From Paratrimastix pyriformis (taxonomy: Eukaryota; Preaxostyla; Paratrimastigidae), in NCBI GenBank assembly GCA_027972325.1, contig JAPMOS010000001.1, positions 839,001 through 903,000 on the forward strand: a stretch of 64,000 nucleotides of DNA. Reading direction: 5' to 3'. Below, piece after piece: positions 36,601-48,722 of the stretch. Made by a program: the position numbers and the translations under genes. The notes under the pieces are model-generated. The model ran no database searches. It had not been told where the DNA came from and worked only from the letters and a program-made list of their open reading frames with translations. How positions within the stretch are numbered: position 1 is the first letter of the stretch; each line of letters begins with the position of its first letter.

Positions 36601-39600
36601 TGCACGATGGCTGCGTCGGGCCGGAGCGGTCCGCCCCAGGCCCCCGGTCGGGGATACGGCCGCTGGGGGGCGAAGGGCGCCCGGCCCCAGAGGAGCAGGT
36701 CGAGGGCGCCCTCGAAGGCCGGCCCGACGGCCTCCGCGACCAGCCGCTCGAAGCGGCGCCGCGACTGGAAGTCGAAGAAGAGTCGCGTGTACGGGGGCAG
36801 CCCCAGCTCGGACAGGCCCCGCTGGGCCATGGCAGGCAGCTGGGCCGCGACAGAGTCGGGGGCCTCCTCGCACCCGGGGCCTGTGCCCGGGCCCAGGACG
36901 GACTCGGCGCACTCCACCCAGGCCCGCTTGCCCCGGGCCACCAGGATCTGGTCCCACCACGATAGCCGCCCCCCATCGGGGTGCGCCGTGCGCAGCTGCA
37001 GGGCATGGGCAAGGGCAGCCGGATGCAAAAGATCTGGGCGGGTGGGGAGGAGGGGGAAGGGGGGGGGGGGGGGGGGGAACGACAATGAGAACTCCATTTG
37101 GCCCAGCGGCGGGGGCGCCGGACCGAAGAGGACCGCGTCGCGGATCGTGGGCGGCACCATGGGCAGCAGGCCGGCCCACTCGCGGGCGGCCCGGGTGCTC
37201 CCCGAGGAGCGCTCGGCACCGGGGGCCCCGCCAACGGGCTGGGGGCGCCAGGTCGCGGGCGCGCCCTCGGCGGCGGCCGGGGCGGCGCACTCGCCCAAGT
37301 CGGAGCGGCGGAAGAGGGCCAGCCCCAGGGGCAGCGAGCCCATGGCCAGGCCCAGCACGAGGGCGTTGGGCAGCCCCGTGCCGGGGGCGGCGCCCAGGAG
37401 CGGGTCCAGGGCGGCGCCCCCCCGGAGCAGCTCCCCCAACAGGGCCACCGGCCTCAGAGTCTGCGCTATCTCGCCCCCCGGCGGGGCGGGCGGGGTTGGG
37501 GTCAGGGTCAGGTAGTGCAATGGCGTGAAGCCCTGTTCCCCCGCGAAGGCCAGGCCGAAGTGTCCCCAGCAGGCGGGCGGCGCTCCGCTCCCAAGCAGCG
37601 CCGTGAGGTCGAAGGTGGCCTCGCGGGGGTCGCCGGGCAGCCATTCGGCGCCGTCGCCCAGGGCACTTGGGTCGGCAAGGTCGGCGAGGGAGGCCGGCCC
37701 CCCGACCCCGCCGTCCTGGGGGCCCAGGGCGGGCTGGTTGGGGTCGATGGCGGCTTTCAGGAGCAGCCCCGCCGCAGCCAGGCGCCCCCCCGCGCAGGCT
37801 TCCATCAGGGGTGTCCGGCCCCGGCGCGGGCCTGGCTGGGTCAGAAGCATCGTCAGGCGCTGCGTGGTGCCCGCGGCTGCCGCCACCGCCGCTGCAGGGG
37901 TCAGGTCGACCGGGTGGCAGCCAAGCTGGCGCAGGAAGTCCTCCAGCCGCCCCGAGCCGGTCAGAAGGTTGAGCTGGCTCATGCAAAACAGCACCAGCCG
38001 GTCCGCTCCGGCCGCACTCCCGCCCGCTGCCCGCGGCCTGTTAGACCATGGCGGGAGAGCACAGCCAGGGAGTGAATGGGCAATGCGACGTCACGGGTGG
38101 TGGGGATGCGTGTGAGGAGAGGAAGGGCGGCGGGGGACCGACCTTGCCAGGAGGGCCGCGTGGAGGGGGTGCTCCAGGCAGCGGGCCGAGAAGGCCGAGG
38201 GAGGCACGAGCAGCATGTGGGGCCCCCCGGCCAGGATGAGGGCCCGCAGGGGGCCGTCGAGCCCGTTGGCCAAGGCGAAGATCAGCAAGTCGGCCCCCGT
38301 CCAAAAGCCGCACTCGGCCGGGTCGAATGGCCCCGGCGGGCAGCCGGGCGGGTCCGCAGGGCGGACGGGGCGGTTCCTCGGGTACCAGCGGAAGGAGGCC
38401 ACCCAACCCGGCCCAGGCCCCGGCTCGCCCACTGCCGCAGCCTCGGGGTCCGCCTCGGGGAATGACGGGCTGGCCGCGCCATCGGGGCGGTCAGAGGAGG
38501 AGCGGGCGGCCGCCGTTTGGGACATCAGGCTGCGGAACCAGCCGTACGGCTGCCCGTACAGGAAGCTGTCGTGAGCGGCCAGATGGGCGGGGCTCAGGGC
38601 CGGCACCCACGGGGGCCGCTGCAGGGGCTGGGTGCTACGGGGCGGGGCCCCCCGGCCAGCCGCGTCGTAGGCGGCGTAGGGCAGGGCGGGCAGATCGGGC
38701 TGGGGGAAGGACGTCGGCGGGAACGTCTGGGGGGCCACCGCGGCCAGGGCGGCCCGTGGAGGCGGTGCGGGCGGGATCAGGCCCAGCTCGAAGAGGGGCA
38801 AGTAGGCCGCGAAGGCGCTCTCGGCCCCAATCTGGTCGGCACCGGCCACCATCACCACCGGTAAACAACAAGCAAGTCAGATGGTTGGACATCCAAGCAA
38901 GCTCTGGCCCAGGTGCTGCAGGAGGTGGGTGTCGGGAAGGGGGCGCAGACCCCGAGGAGGGCCCGCATGAAAGATAGCTTGCCCATCAAAAAGGCCGCTC
39001 GGGCGGGGGTGAGCAGGAAGTGCTCCGACCCCAGGGCTGGGCAGGGCGCCTTCAGCAGGGCCAGGCCCCCGAAGGAGGCGCCCCGCTCAAGGATGTACTC
39101 GGCCGCGGCCCGGTCCTCGGCCAGACACGCGTGGCACAGCATTTGCACGTACCAGGGGCCTTCGGGGGCTGCATGGCATAGTTAGGTGGGGGCAGCGGTG
39201 GGTGTGGTGGTGGTGGTGGTGGTGGTGGTGGCAGTGGCGTCAAAAGGGGTCTTGATGGCGGTGACGAAAAGAGGCGGCGGCGGCGGCGGCGGCGGCAAAC
39301 ATGGCATTGACGGACTCTGGGCCGCGAAGTGGGTGTGCAGGACGCCCAGCAGGAAGAGGGCCGCCTCGGCGCTGCGGGACCTCAGGGCCCACTCGGTAGC
39401 CTCGAGCAGCTGCAGCCGCAGGGCCGCCGAGACGGGGAGCAGGGGCGTCCCTGCAGGGGCGGGGCAGGGGAAGGCAGCAACAGCGGGTGGTACAGATGAT
39501 TCTGTGGGCAGGCCGGGGGGGCCGGGTGGCGGACGTGGGTTGGGATCCTGCTGGTCGGCCAGGGCCCCGATGATGAGGCGCAGCATGTCCAGCGAGCCCC

Positions 39601-40443
39601 CGATGGCGGCCAGCGAGAGCGGGAACAGGCCCCCTGTACGCGCCAGCCCCGCGCGCAGCCCAGGTCCCGTGGCCCAGAGCCGCCATTGGCGATGAAGCGG
39701 CGGCGGCGGCCCGTGCGGGCATTGAGCAGGGCAGGGCAGGCGCGCAGACGGATGGGCAGCCGGGGGCGGAGATCTGCCCCAGCCCGGACGAGCATCTCGA
39801 CGAGGGCCACCTGCCCTCCGCGGATGGCAAAGTACAGCGGCTCTCGCCACCCTTCCGTCCTGGGGGCCAAAGAAGCATACCGTCAAGGATAACGACGGGA
39901 GGTCAGGCACTAGGTCGTCCCGTGCGCATCCGTCGGCGCGTGGGAGGCGGAGGCGGAGGCGGAGGCGGAGGCGGAGGATGGCGGACGTCTTGAGGTCGAG
40001 GCCGTACGCGGAGAGCAGCGCCTCGACGATGACCCCGTGGCCCCGCCGGGCAGCCCAGCCCAGAGGCGTCCGGGGGGTGGGCACCACCACCCGCCGGGGC
40101 CGCCTGGAGGGCCCCACCCCCGGGCCCGAGGGCAGTATGCCAGGCCGGGGCTGGGCAGGCTCCAGGACCCGGAGCCTGTCGGGGGCCTGAGCTGCCAGTG
40201 CAAGCACCCAGCGCACCGTGGGCAGATCCCCGCCACGGCAGGCTTCCAGGAGCAGCTCGCCCAGCCGCTGCTGAGCGGCCCCGTCCCCGCACACGAGCCG
40301 CCGCTCCTCCTCTGGTGGTCAGCACGAGGGGAGGCAAGGAGAAGGGGCCAGGGGAGTGCGAAGATCGTGGGGGGTCAACAGCGAAGGCGGAGCCGGCGAT
40401 GCCCACGGGGCGCAGAGCGAACGGCAAGTGGTCGTGGAGGGAG

Positions 40444-40475
<32 letters not shown>

Positions 40476-43400
40476 GCGAGGCGAGGCGAGGCGAGTCAGA
40501 CCGCGGAATGGGGCGGCGTTGTTGCAGAGGGCGTGGACCAGCACCCAGTAGCCCCTGGCGGCACACCGGCCCAGGGCCCCCGAGAGCAGGTAGACTCCTA
40601 CCGAGGGCCGCACCAGCAGGGCACCTTCGCTGGGCTCCTGGGCACGGGCCCCCATTCGGGCGGTCAGGTCGAGCCCAACGCGGATCAGCTCGTCCACCCG
40701 CCGCTGCGTCCTGGGGTTGCCACGTCGCCATGCCCAAGACGGGGTCGTTGAGATGAGCGGAGATGGACCGGGGAGGAGGGGAATGGGTGGAGGCGGTGGG
40801 GGAGAGGGAGGGGAGGGATCAGGGGCGTACCGGGAGCTCGAGCAAGGCAGCAGGGGGGCGTCCGCCATGAGGGCGTCGAAGCAGGTGCGGCCGGGCCGGG
40901 TGAGGCCCCAGTCGGGCACCAGGCCCCGCTGCAGGGCCAGCCCCATGCAGGTGCCCGAGAGGGACCCGCAGGCCGCCACCAAGAAGTCTGCCGTAGGCAT
41001 GGCGTTTTCCTGCCGGGCACCGACACCACCACCGGACAGCAGAGAGCATGAAAAGGAGACCCCGACAAATGCACCCGAGCGGTGCCATCGGCGTGTGGTT
41101 GCCGATGGTTATGGTGATCGTGCGATGAACGGCGACTGATGACTGGGTGTGGCGAGGGCTCGGGTGCGGGGTGGCCGGGGCAGCGGACCTCGGTGAGCAA
41201 GCTCTCGACCAGGTCGGGATGCCCGGAGGCGCACGCGGCAATGAGATGCTCCTCCGTGACGAAGGGGCTCTCGGTCACCCGCCCACGGAAGAAGCGCGCC
41301 AGGGCCGCGCAGACGGGCCAATGGCCCAGCCGGCATGCGAGCAACATGGAGCGCTGGTGGTCGGCGAAGCAGCGGCGCCGGGCGAGGCCCTGCAGGTAGC
41401 CGGCCTGCTCGAGCTCCTCCACCTTGGCCAGCAGCATCTCCACCACCTCGGCCCGGCCCCGCCGGCAGGCCTCGGTCATAGGGGACCACTCCGACCCGGC
41501 GGGCCCGTCTCCCTCGCGGGGCTCCCCGTCCTCGTGCAGGGGGCATTCGGTGCACAAGGCCCCCAGGGACTCGGCCAGGACCCGCTGCCGGTCGGGCGAC
41601 TCGAAGCGGGCCGAGTGACTGAGGCCCCAGGGGAGACAGCTGGCCCGGCGCTCCTCGGACATGCCCAACAGCCGGAAGGCGTGCTCCCGGGCCAGGGCCG
41701 AGGGGCGCAACAGCAGTTCGCGGGGCACGTGGTGGGGCCCGTAGGGGAAGCAGAGCACGTCCACCACCAGGGCCAGCTGGCCCATGGCCAGGGCCCGGTG
41801 CAGCATGGGCACCGCGAAGTCCTCAAGGCGCAGGGCCACCCCGAAGTAGCGGGCGTACGTCCGGGCCGCCACGACGTACTTCCGGGCCAGGGTCACGTCG
41901 CCCAGCTCGCCCAGGACCCGGCTGGCGGCCACCACGCATTGCAAGAGGTCGGCCGAGGGGCTGGTCAGGGCCCCAGGAGGCGGGGCCTCACGACGCGAGA
42001 GGGGTACCACCAGGTCCAGCAAAAAGGCACCCAGCCGGTAATGGCGCCCCATCAGGGCGCAGGAGGCCATCAGGAAGGTCTCGTCGTTCCAGATGGCCTG
42101 CTGGGCCTCGGCCGGGGTGGCCACCACCCCATGGCCCACCTCGGGCGGGGTCGCGGCCGCCACGCTCCGCAGGAAGAGCCGCAGCAGCCGGCAGGTGCGT
42201 CCCCCTCCTGCCCCCACGTCCGCCCTCAAGGCCTCGGCGGCCAGGCGGGCCAGGACGGCCCGGTGGCGGAACCAGCACCGCTGAAACTGGGTGGCCACAA
42301 AAAGCAGCGGGCCCTCCAGCAGGACCCGCCGCCGGCCTCGATCGCCACCCAGCAGCCGGATGAGGAGCACCTTGGTGTAGAGCAGCAGCCGAGGGCTCTG
42401 CTCCCACCAGTAAAGGGCCGTCCCAAGGGCCGCAGGGGCGCCCGGTCGTGGGCGGGTGGGCACGAAGCCGGGCGGCAGGCCCGGGTCGGGCGCGGCCGCT
42501 CGGCGGGGGGCCTCGAAGACCGTGTCGGGAGCCCCGGCGGCCAGGGCCGCCACGGCAGGCGAGCCAAAGAGGTCGCTCAGCAGTGTCCGTTGCAGGGCCG
42601 CCTCTCCGGGGTCGCCCCCCAGGCTGCCGACCGGGGGGCCCAGACAGAGTTGCCCGAAGATGTCGGCTGCCACCTCGGCGGTCCCGTAGGCCAGCTCGGC
42701 CGAAGTCACGTTGGGCCCCGGCCCGATCAAGGGCGCCGCCGCCGACGCGTGGGAGGCGCACGAGCTCACGGGAATGAAGCGCCCCTCACGCACCTCGAGC
42801 AGCTCCAGCAGGTGGCGGAACATGTCTCCCAGGGGGGCCTCACCCGCCCCCTCGGGGCCCGCCGGGCGGGAGGTGGACGACCCAGCACCGCCCGTGGATG
42901 AAGAGGCGCCAGCAACAGGGGGGGTTGGGATGGTCGGATAGGGAGTGGTCGGCTCGGAGAGCCGCATGAATGTGCTCGGGGCCATCCCCCGGGGCGGGCC
43001 GCCCCCCAGGTGGAATGGGGATGGCGAGCCAGCCGGGGTGGCGCTGGGACCGCTGGGACTTGGGCTCGGACTGAGGCTGGGGCTGGGGCTACCGCTCACT
43101 CGGGGGGGCGCCGCACGGGCAGGGGTGTCGGCCGCCGGGGACTGGGATGGCCCCAGGGACGCCAGAAGGAGCCGCATGGGGAAGAGAACCGACGAGGGGG
43201 CTGGGTCAGCGGCAGCCGTCATCCGCTGGGCGACGGCCTCGTTGTAGAGGACCATCGCGTCCAGCAGGAAGGCCGCCCCCGCCCTGGCGGCCTGGTAGAA
43301 GTGCACGTCGGGGAGCAGCTCCGTGTCGGGCTGCGGGCCCTCGCCCAGGCGAAAGCTGATCCCGCGGGAGCCCAGCAGCTGCACCAAGCTGGCCAGCTGG

Positions 43401-46400
43401 CCCCGGCGGCAGATGCCCCCCACCACCTCCAGCGGGACGGCTCCGACCGTCTCGACCAGGGCCCGCACCAGGCGGGGCGGCAGCAGCTGCTGCTCCATCC
43501 GCTCCACCGCAACGTCCAGCAGCAGCCGCCCTGGGGCCACATAACGACGATCAAATGCACACACGCACACACGCCACGCAGACCAGACAGCAGAAGAGGG
43601 TGATGTGATGACAAGAGTGTGGTGGACGCCCCCCCCCCTCCTCCTCCTCCTCCTCCTCCTCCTCCTCCTCCTCCTCCTCCTCCTCCTCCCTCCTCCTCCT
43701 CCTCCTCCTCCTCCTCCTCCTCCTCCTCCTCCTCCTCCTCCTCCTTCTTCTTCTTCTTCTTCTTCTTCTTCTTCTTCTTCTTTTCTTTTCTTCTTTTCTT
43801 CTTCTTCTTCTTCTTCTTCTTCTTCTTCCTTCTTCTTCCTTCTTCCTCCTTCTTCCTCCTTTCCCTTCCTCCTTTCTCTTCCTCCTCCCTCCTCCCTCAT
43901 CCCTCCTCCTCTCTTTCCCATCCCGTTCCCATCCAAGCAGATCACGAAGCGGACCGTTCCAGAGGACCTTTCGACCCCGGCAGCCGCAGCCGCACACCTC
44001 GGCGCCCACTTCGAGGAGCATGTCGACGCACTTGACCCGCCCGCAGGCCAGTCCCACCGCCAGGGCACTCCGGGAGAAGTTGTGCCGGTCTGGGCGCCAG
44101 ATCCGATGTGAGGAGGCAGAGGAGGGAGGAGGAGGAGGAGGAGGAGGAGGAGGAGGGTCTGGGAGCAGCCGGACCTTCGACTGCGGACGGGCGGCCCTTC
44201 CAGGGCGGAGGCACGCCGGCCCCGGTGGGGGCGTCCGAGGGCAGGCCTTCCCGGGTCGAGGCGCGGCCCCTGAGGAGCAGGCTCAGCAAGCCCGGCGTGT
44301 CGTTCAGAACTGCCACCGCGACGGGGGTGTTGCCCTCGCTACCGGACAGAGGGGGGGAGGAGGAGGACCGGCCAAGCGGGTGGTGAGTATATACATAGCC
44401 GACAGCTGCGGGGCCAGTGCGGGCGATTATGGGCGGGGTTGCGGGAGTGAGTGCGGACCGGTCGACGAGGCTGAGGACGGCCCGCTTGAGCTCGTCGGTG
44501 GCGTGAATGTGCCTGGCGAGGCGCTGCTGGTTGGCGGCCTCCTGGGGTCGGAAGTAGGGCGTCCCGGGGAGGGCCGGGGCCGGGGGGGGCGCCCGGAAGA
44601 ACTCCCCCAGCAGGGTCTCGGCAACCGGGAGGCACCGCTGGTAGAGGGCCAGGTGGAGGGCCGTCCGTCCGGCCCCGTCGCAGGCCCCCAGGAGCCGCAG
44701 CCGAAACAGATCGAACGAGAGCTGGTTCCACGACCCACCCAGCCCGCCCGCCAGCCCGCTCGCCATCAATTTCCCGTGCGACCATCCCGGGGTCACCACG
44801 CATCGGCTGCGCGGCAGGGACCAAGAACGGGAAGAGGGGCGAACCTGGAGCTGCTGCAAGCGGGCTGGGGGCAACTTGGGCCAGGTCGTCGTGCGGCTGT
44901 GGGCGTCCCGGAGCGAGTAGGGCGGGGTCACATACAGGTCGAGCAGGGCCCGGCACATCGACACGTTGCGCGCCCCCACCGCGTGGTGCAGCGGGGTCCG
45001 CCCCAGCGGGTCCCGAGGCGGCTCCCAGAAGTACCCCGGGAACTGCCCCAGAGAGAGACGGGGACAAGATGTGAGGGGAGGTGCGAAGGACTGGCAGGCG
45101 CGGGCGGGCATGGCGCTGTGGCGGACGTGAAGAAAGATCCAGCCCAGGAGGGCTTCGCAGCCGGGCTGGGCGGCAATCCGGTGCAACAGGGGGGCCGGGC
45201 CGCCCAGGAGGGAGGACGCAGCGGCGGGGTCCTCCGGATCGGCAGCGGGCGGGGCGCCCCACCTGGCGAAGCTGGCCGAGCCGACCAGCTCGGGGGAGAT
45301 CGGATTCCGATCGAAGACTCGCGCCAGGGTGTCCATTGTGGGCCCCCCGAGCAGGAAATCCGCAAGGCCATGAGGGCTGTCCAACCCAAGCATGAAACAG
45401 GATCAGGAGGCGGGGAGTGAGGCGTCAGCGGGGCACCGGTTCCAGGCATGGGCGGCTGTTCGGACCAGATGGCCTGCATGAGGGAGCGTGGCGTGCGGCC
45501 CCAAACATCGGCGATCTCGGGGCTGCTACCCAGCGCGAGGAAGGCGCCCACCAGCGGGGCCAGGTCCTCCAGGCGGAGGCCTCGCCCCGCCCGGCCTAGG
45601 GCCCGCTCGAGCAGGACGTGGAGCGCTGTTCGGCCCCGGTGGTCCTGGATGTTGAGCAGGACAGGCAGCCCGGCCGCGTCGGCCTGCTTGGCGAAGGCCT
45701 CGAGCACCTGGCGGGCCACCAGGGGCCCCACCTGTGGGTTGAGTCGGGCCGCGGCCTCCCGCCGAGGCCCCAGCCGGCAGGTCCGGGCCATGGTGTGGAA
45801 GCATGTTTGGCCCCACTGGTCCCGGACCCCCGCCAGAGCCCGAGCCTCGAGCAGCAGTGCCACAAGGGGCACCGCGCCGGTCCCGCTGCGCAACAACATG
45901 CCGACAGGGGCGAAAAAGGCGTCGACATCTTCGTTCGAGCGGCCACGGGGGGCCAGGGATTGCACTTGCTGACGCGCCGCCCACAGACCATGCCTCGTGG
46001 AGGGGAGTCCGGCCAAAGGCGTCCTGAAGGTTGAGGCGAGCCCGCCCCTCAGCTGTGCCCAGGAGAGCGTCGGCCTGGTCAGATCGGCCCTCTCGTACGG
46101 CATCATGGAGCGAGTACCTGGGGGGTGAGGTGTGCGGTGGAAGTCGAGCGGACACGGGGGATGAGTCCCGGTGCCGAGTCAGGGGCACGGGGCGGACCTC
46201 TGGGCGACGGCGGCCTCCAGCACACCCGGTCGCCATGAAGGTCGCAACCGGATCACACGGGAATATGCACCGCGTGGATTGTTTCCAGGGGATACAGATC
46301 GGCCGATGTTACAGACGGGGAAGCAGGTCCCGCAGGGCAGAAGGCGCTCCTGGGACCGGGGGACGGGTCGGCCGCGCCGAAGAAAACTGAACGCCATGGG

Positions 46401-46748
46401 CTGGAGCGTCCCCCATCCAGAAAAAAGTTGTAATCGCGCCTGCTGCGTCTCCAAACGGTGGCGTAGTTGGAAGAGGGTCGCCGTCCCGGTGAGAGAGATG
46501 GGGGAGAGGTCATCTTCACCCTGCCAGCAAACGGAGATGTTGGTGTCCGAGGCATCTTCCACATGTTGTATTGTCGTTACCTTGGTGTGGAGAGGTGGTG
46601 GAAGCAAGAGAGGAAGATATTGGAGGAGAGAATCGGGATTCACCGCTGATGTCGGAGTCGTCAGATCCGGGAGAAAAAGCGGATTTCTGGTGGCATCTTG
46701 TTCGGAAAAAAACGAAGCGGTACGTCCGCTGGACGAGCCAGCTCCCAT
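33628..46748 (-). CDS. Giant ankyrin-repeat protein with possible myristoylated N-terminus
   Basis: A 13-kb gene whose exons carry at least 15-20 ankyrin-type units. Clear ones are FGRTPLHEA, HRGRTALHVLLERALG, LGRTPLHHAVGARNVSMCRA, AGRTALHLALYQRCLPVAET, TPLGWAARRGHGVIVEALL and RGRTPLMEACAGGRLAAAGL. The N-terminus (ATG at 46748) reads MGAGSSSGRT, which fits an N-myristoylation signal. It is followed by a region of about 80 residues like a ubiquitin-fold or head domain (ISLTGTATLFQLRHRLE, then FSFLRRGRPVPRSQE) before the repeats. The C-terminal part (33628-34205) is a non-ankyrin, beta-looking segment. Exons continue across 38040-38150 and 39130-39180 through in-frame acceptors, so I treat it as one gene; a 500-nt pyrimidine-rich intron at about 43600-44000 is the weakest link. 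Likely a membrane-tethered scaffold; no enzymatic domain is seen. Confidence 0.78.
35953..36064. repeat. 7-nt minisatellite (GGGCAGC)n in an ankyrin intron
   Basis: About 16 near-perfect copies. On the coding strand the unit is GCTGCCC. It sits in the intron after GAIEVPL. Confidence 0.93.
43631..43900. repeat. Long (CTC)n/(CTT)n polypyrimidine tract, purine on the coding strand
   Basis: About 270 nt, almost wholly pyrimidine on the + strand, first CTC-type and then CTT-type units. It lies in an intron of the - strand ankyrin gene, so the transcript carries GAG/GAA purines, opposite to every C run in the window. Confidence 0.93.
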
Positions 46749-46849
46749 ACAGGGACGACGTCAACCTCCTTTCAAGCTGTCCGGATAAATTCCCCAAACA
46801 CGGGTTGTAGAGATTATTCCCAATCTCCTCCTGGCGTCGACCGTTCACC
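46749..46849. promoter_or_regulatory. 101-bp divergent promoter between ankyrin and BRO1 genes
   Basis: The two ATGs (46748 on -, 46850 on +) face away from each other across 101 bp, so one short AT-richer spacer must carry both promoters and both 5' leaders. I see no clear TATA or other known box. Confidence 0.5.
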
Positions 46850-48398
46850 ATGCTGACGTTTTGGTGGCATTATAAGTTTCCAAGCAGCTCTTCTGTTCAA
46901 TATGAGCGGCACTACCGCTGCGACCGGATGCGCGACGCGATGGCCACGACTTCCCTCTTGCGGGGCGAGACACTCAATTCTTTCGCACACCCGACTTCGC
47001 GCGAGATTCCTGTGGTTGGCGTTGACCGGTATCTCTCCAGCCTGTTTGGGGTTGTCACGGCACTGAAGGCCGGGACCTGTAATCCCCAAACCAGCCCCAA
47101 TTTCGAGTGGCAGAGCACAATGATGGACCGGCCTCGAAAGTTTTCCGCCCGTTCTATCGACTACGAAGTTTCACTCGTTCTTGCTGGCTATGGGTACGCG
47201 CTGTCCAATGCCGCCATCGACTTGGCAAATCCTTTGCAGTCTCTCGAAGAACCTCCCCATGCCGAAGAACGGAACAAAGTCTGATCGTGTCATTGTGTCG
47301 CGTTTTTTTCTTCAATTTTTGGCTGGCCTCTTAGGAGGTGATGACCTTCTTCCGGCGCTCGGCGGGGGTCTTCGAATGGCTGGCCGCCAACCCGCTCGTC
47401 TCGCCCGAGCTCCAGCGGGCCTTCCCACCTGGCCAAAGGTCGGCAATTTCTCTTTGACCACCCGACCCGATTATCCCCGCTGTATCTACAGACCCCCAGA
47501 GCTGTCCGCCACATTTGCCGAGGCCATGGCCATGATCGTCCTGGGCGAGGCGCAGGTCCTGGCCGTCCAGCGGGGCCGCCAAAAGGTCGTGCGCCCGGAG
47601 ATGTGAGCCGGGTATCTCGGAGCCCCTCTGTGCTGTGTGTCGTGGTCCTGTGCACTCGGGATGTTTTTTCCCCGCTGATCGCCCTGCCATGCCCTCCCTC
47701 CCAACTCCCCCAGGGTACATCTCCCGTCCTGCTTGCAAAGCTGGCCAGTGGCGCGGCCTCGAAGTTCGACCAGGCCCGGTTCAAGATGCAGACCGAGGCC
47801 CAGGCCGACTGGGACGGTCCGCCCACCACACTGACCACCTGGCCGCAGCCCCTCTGCTCAGCACCTTCATCATTGGCACCATCCCCGTCGTTCTCATCCT
47901 GGTCCGAATAGCGACGGCCGCCCCGTTCAAGGAGTACGTGCAGGCCTGCTTCCTGCACATGCGCGCCCTGGCCTACCGGTTCATGGGGCTCGCGGCCCAG
48001 GCCGAGGAGCGCTGGGGCGAGGCGGTGGGCTACCTGCGGGTGGCCGCCCGGACGACGGTCCCCGTGGCCGAGATGCACGTCCCCGACCACGTCGCCACGG
48101 CCATCGCCGGCGAGCAGCGCGAGACCCGCCGCCTCCTGGAACAGTCCGTTGCCCCCTGGCGTAACGTCGCTGGCCTCCCTCGTGGCCGTGGAGATGAGGT
48201 CGTTTTCTGACGTGTTCCGTGTCATCATTCTGGGGCCTTCTTGGTTGGTGGATGTCGCGCAGGGCCGTCCACGACAACGACTCGATCTACTTCGGCAAGG
48301 AAGTCGCCGAGGAGGCCCTGCGGCCCCCCGAGCCGATGGCCTTCGTCCGGTCGATCGCCTTCCCCTGCCCCGCGCCGGCCTTCACCGAGATCAAGTAA
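46850..48398 (+). CDS. BRO1-domain protein (ALIX/BROX family)
   Basis: A 365-residue protein. Exons 46850-47278, 47335-47438, 47492-47585, 47714-47816, 47912-48143 and 48263-48398 sum to exactly 366 codons with the stop. All five donors start GTC. The whole protein is a BRO1 domain: early VDRYLSSLFGVVTALK, the core RSIDYEVSLVLAGYGYALSN, then FFRRSAGVFEWLAANPL, MIVLGEAQVLAVQRG, the TPR-like ERWGEAVGYLRVAART, and HDNDSIYFGKEVAEE near the end. BRO1 domains bind ESCRT-III (CHMP4/Snf7) and help multivesicular body sorting, budding or membrane repair. There is no V domain or Pro-rich tail, so it is BROX-like rather than ALIX-like. I see no C-terminal CaaX box, which animal BROX carries. Confidence 0.9.
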
Positions 48399-48722
48399 AC
48401 CCACCCACCCCTCCACCCGCCATCTCCTTCCCCTCGTTTGTGACTCCCTTCTGCCTACCGCCCGCCCGCCGCCCGCCCGCCCGTTCGTCTGGTGGGCCGC
48501 ATCTTTTTGGGTCTGAGCCGTGGGCCGCCGGAGGCGGGGCCCATGCCCCACGCGAGTCATCGTCTTTTTGTGAAACACGAAGATCGGCACCATGGCCGCG
48601 CAGAGCCCGACGACACACCGGCCGCCCCTGCGTCCCGGGGCCCGGAACGCAGACACGAGCACCACCCACCCAGGCGGGGTGGCCGGGGCCACACTGGACA
48701 CGCAACGGCGACCCCGCCTGGC
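48399..48722. other. Convergent gap, no gene seen
   Basis: GC-rich sequence between the BRO1 stop and the stop of the next - strand gene. Frames crossing it lack any recognisable domain. Confidence 0.6.

Noticed and set aside
43605-44111. Leu/Pro/Ser/Phe homopolymer frames on the + strand
   Set aside because: Simple translation of (CTC)n and (CTT)n in an ankyrin intron.
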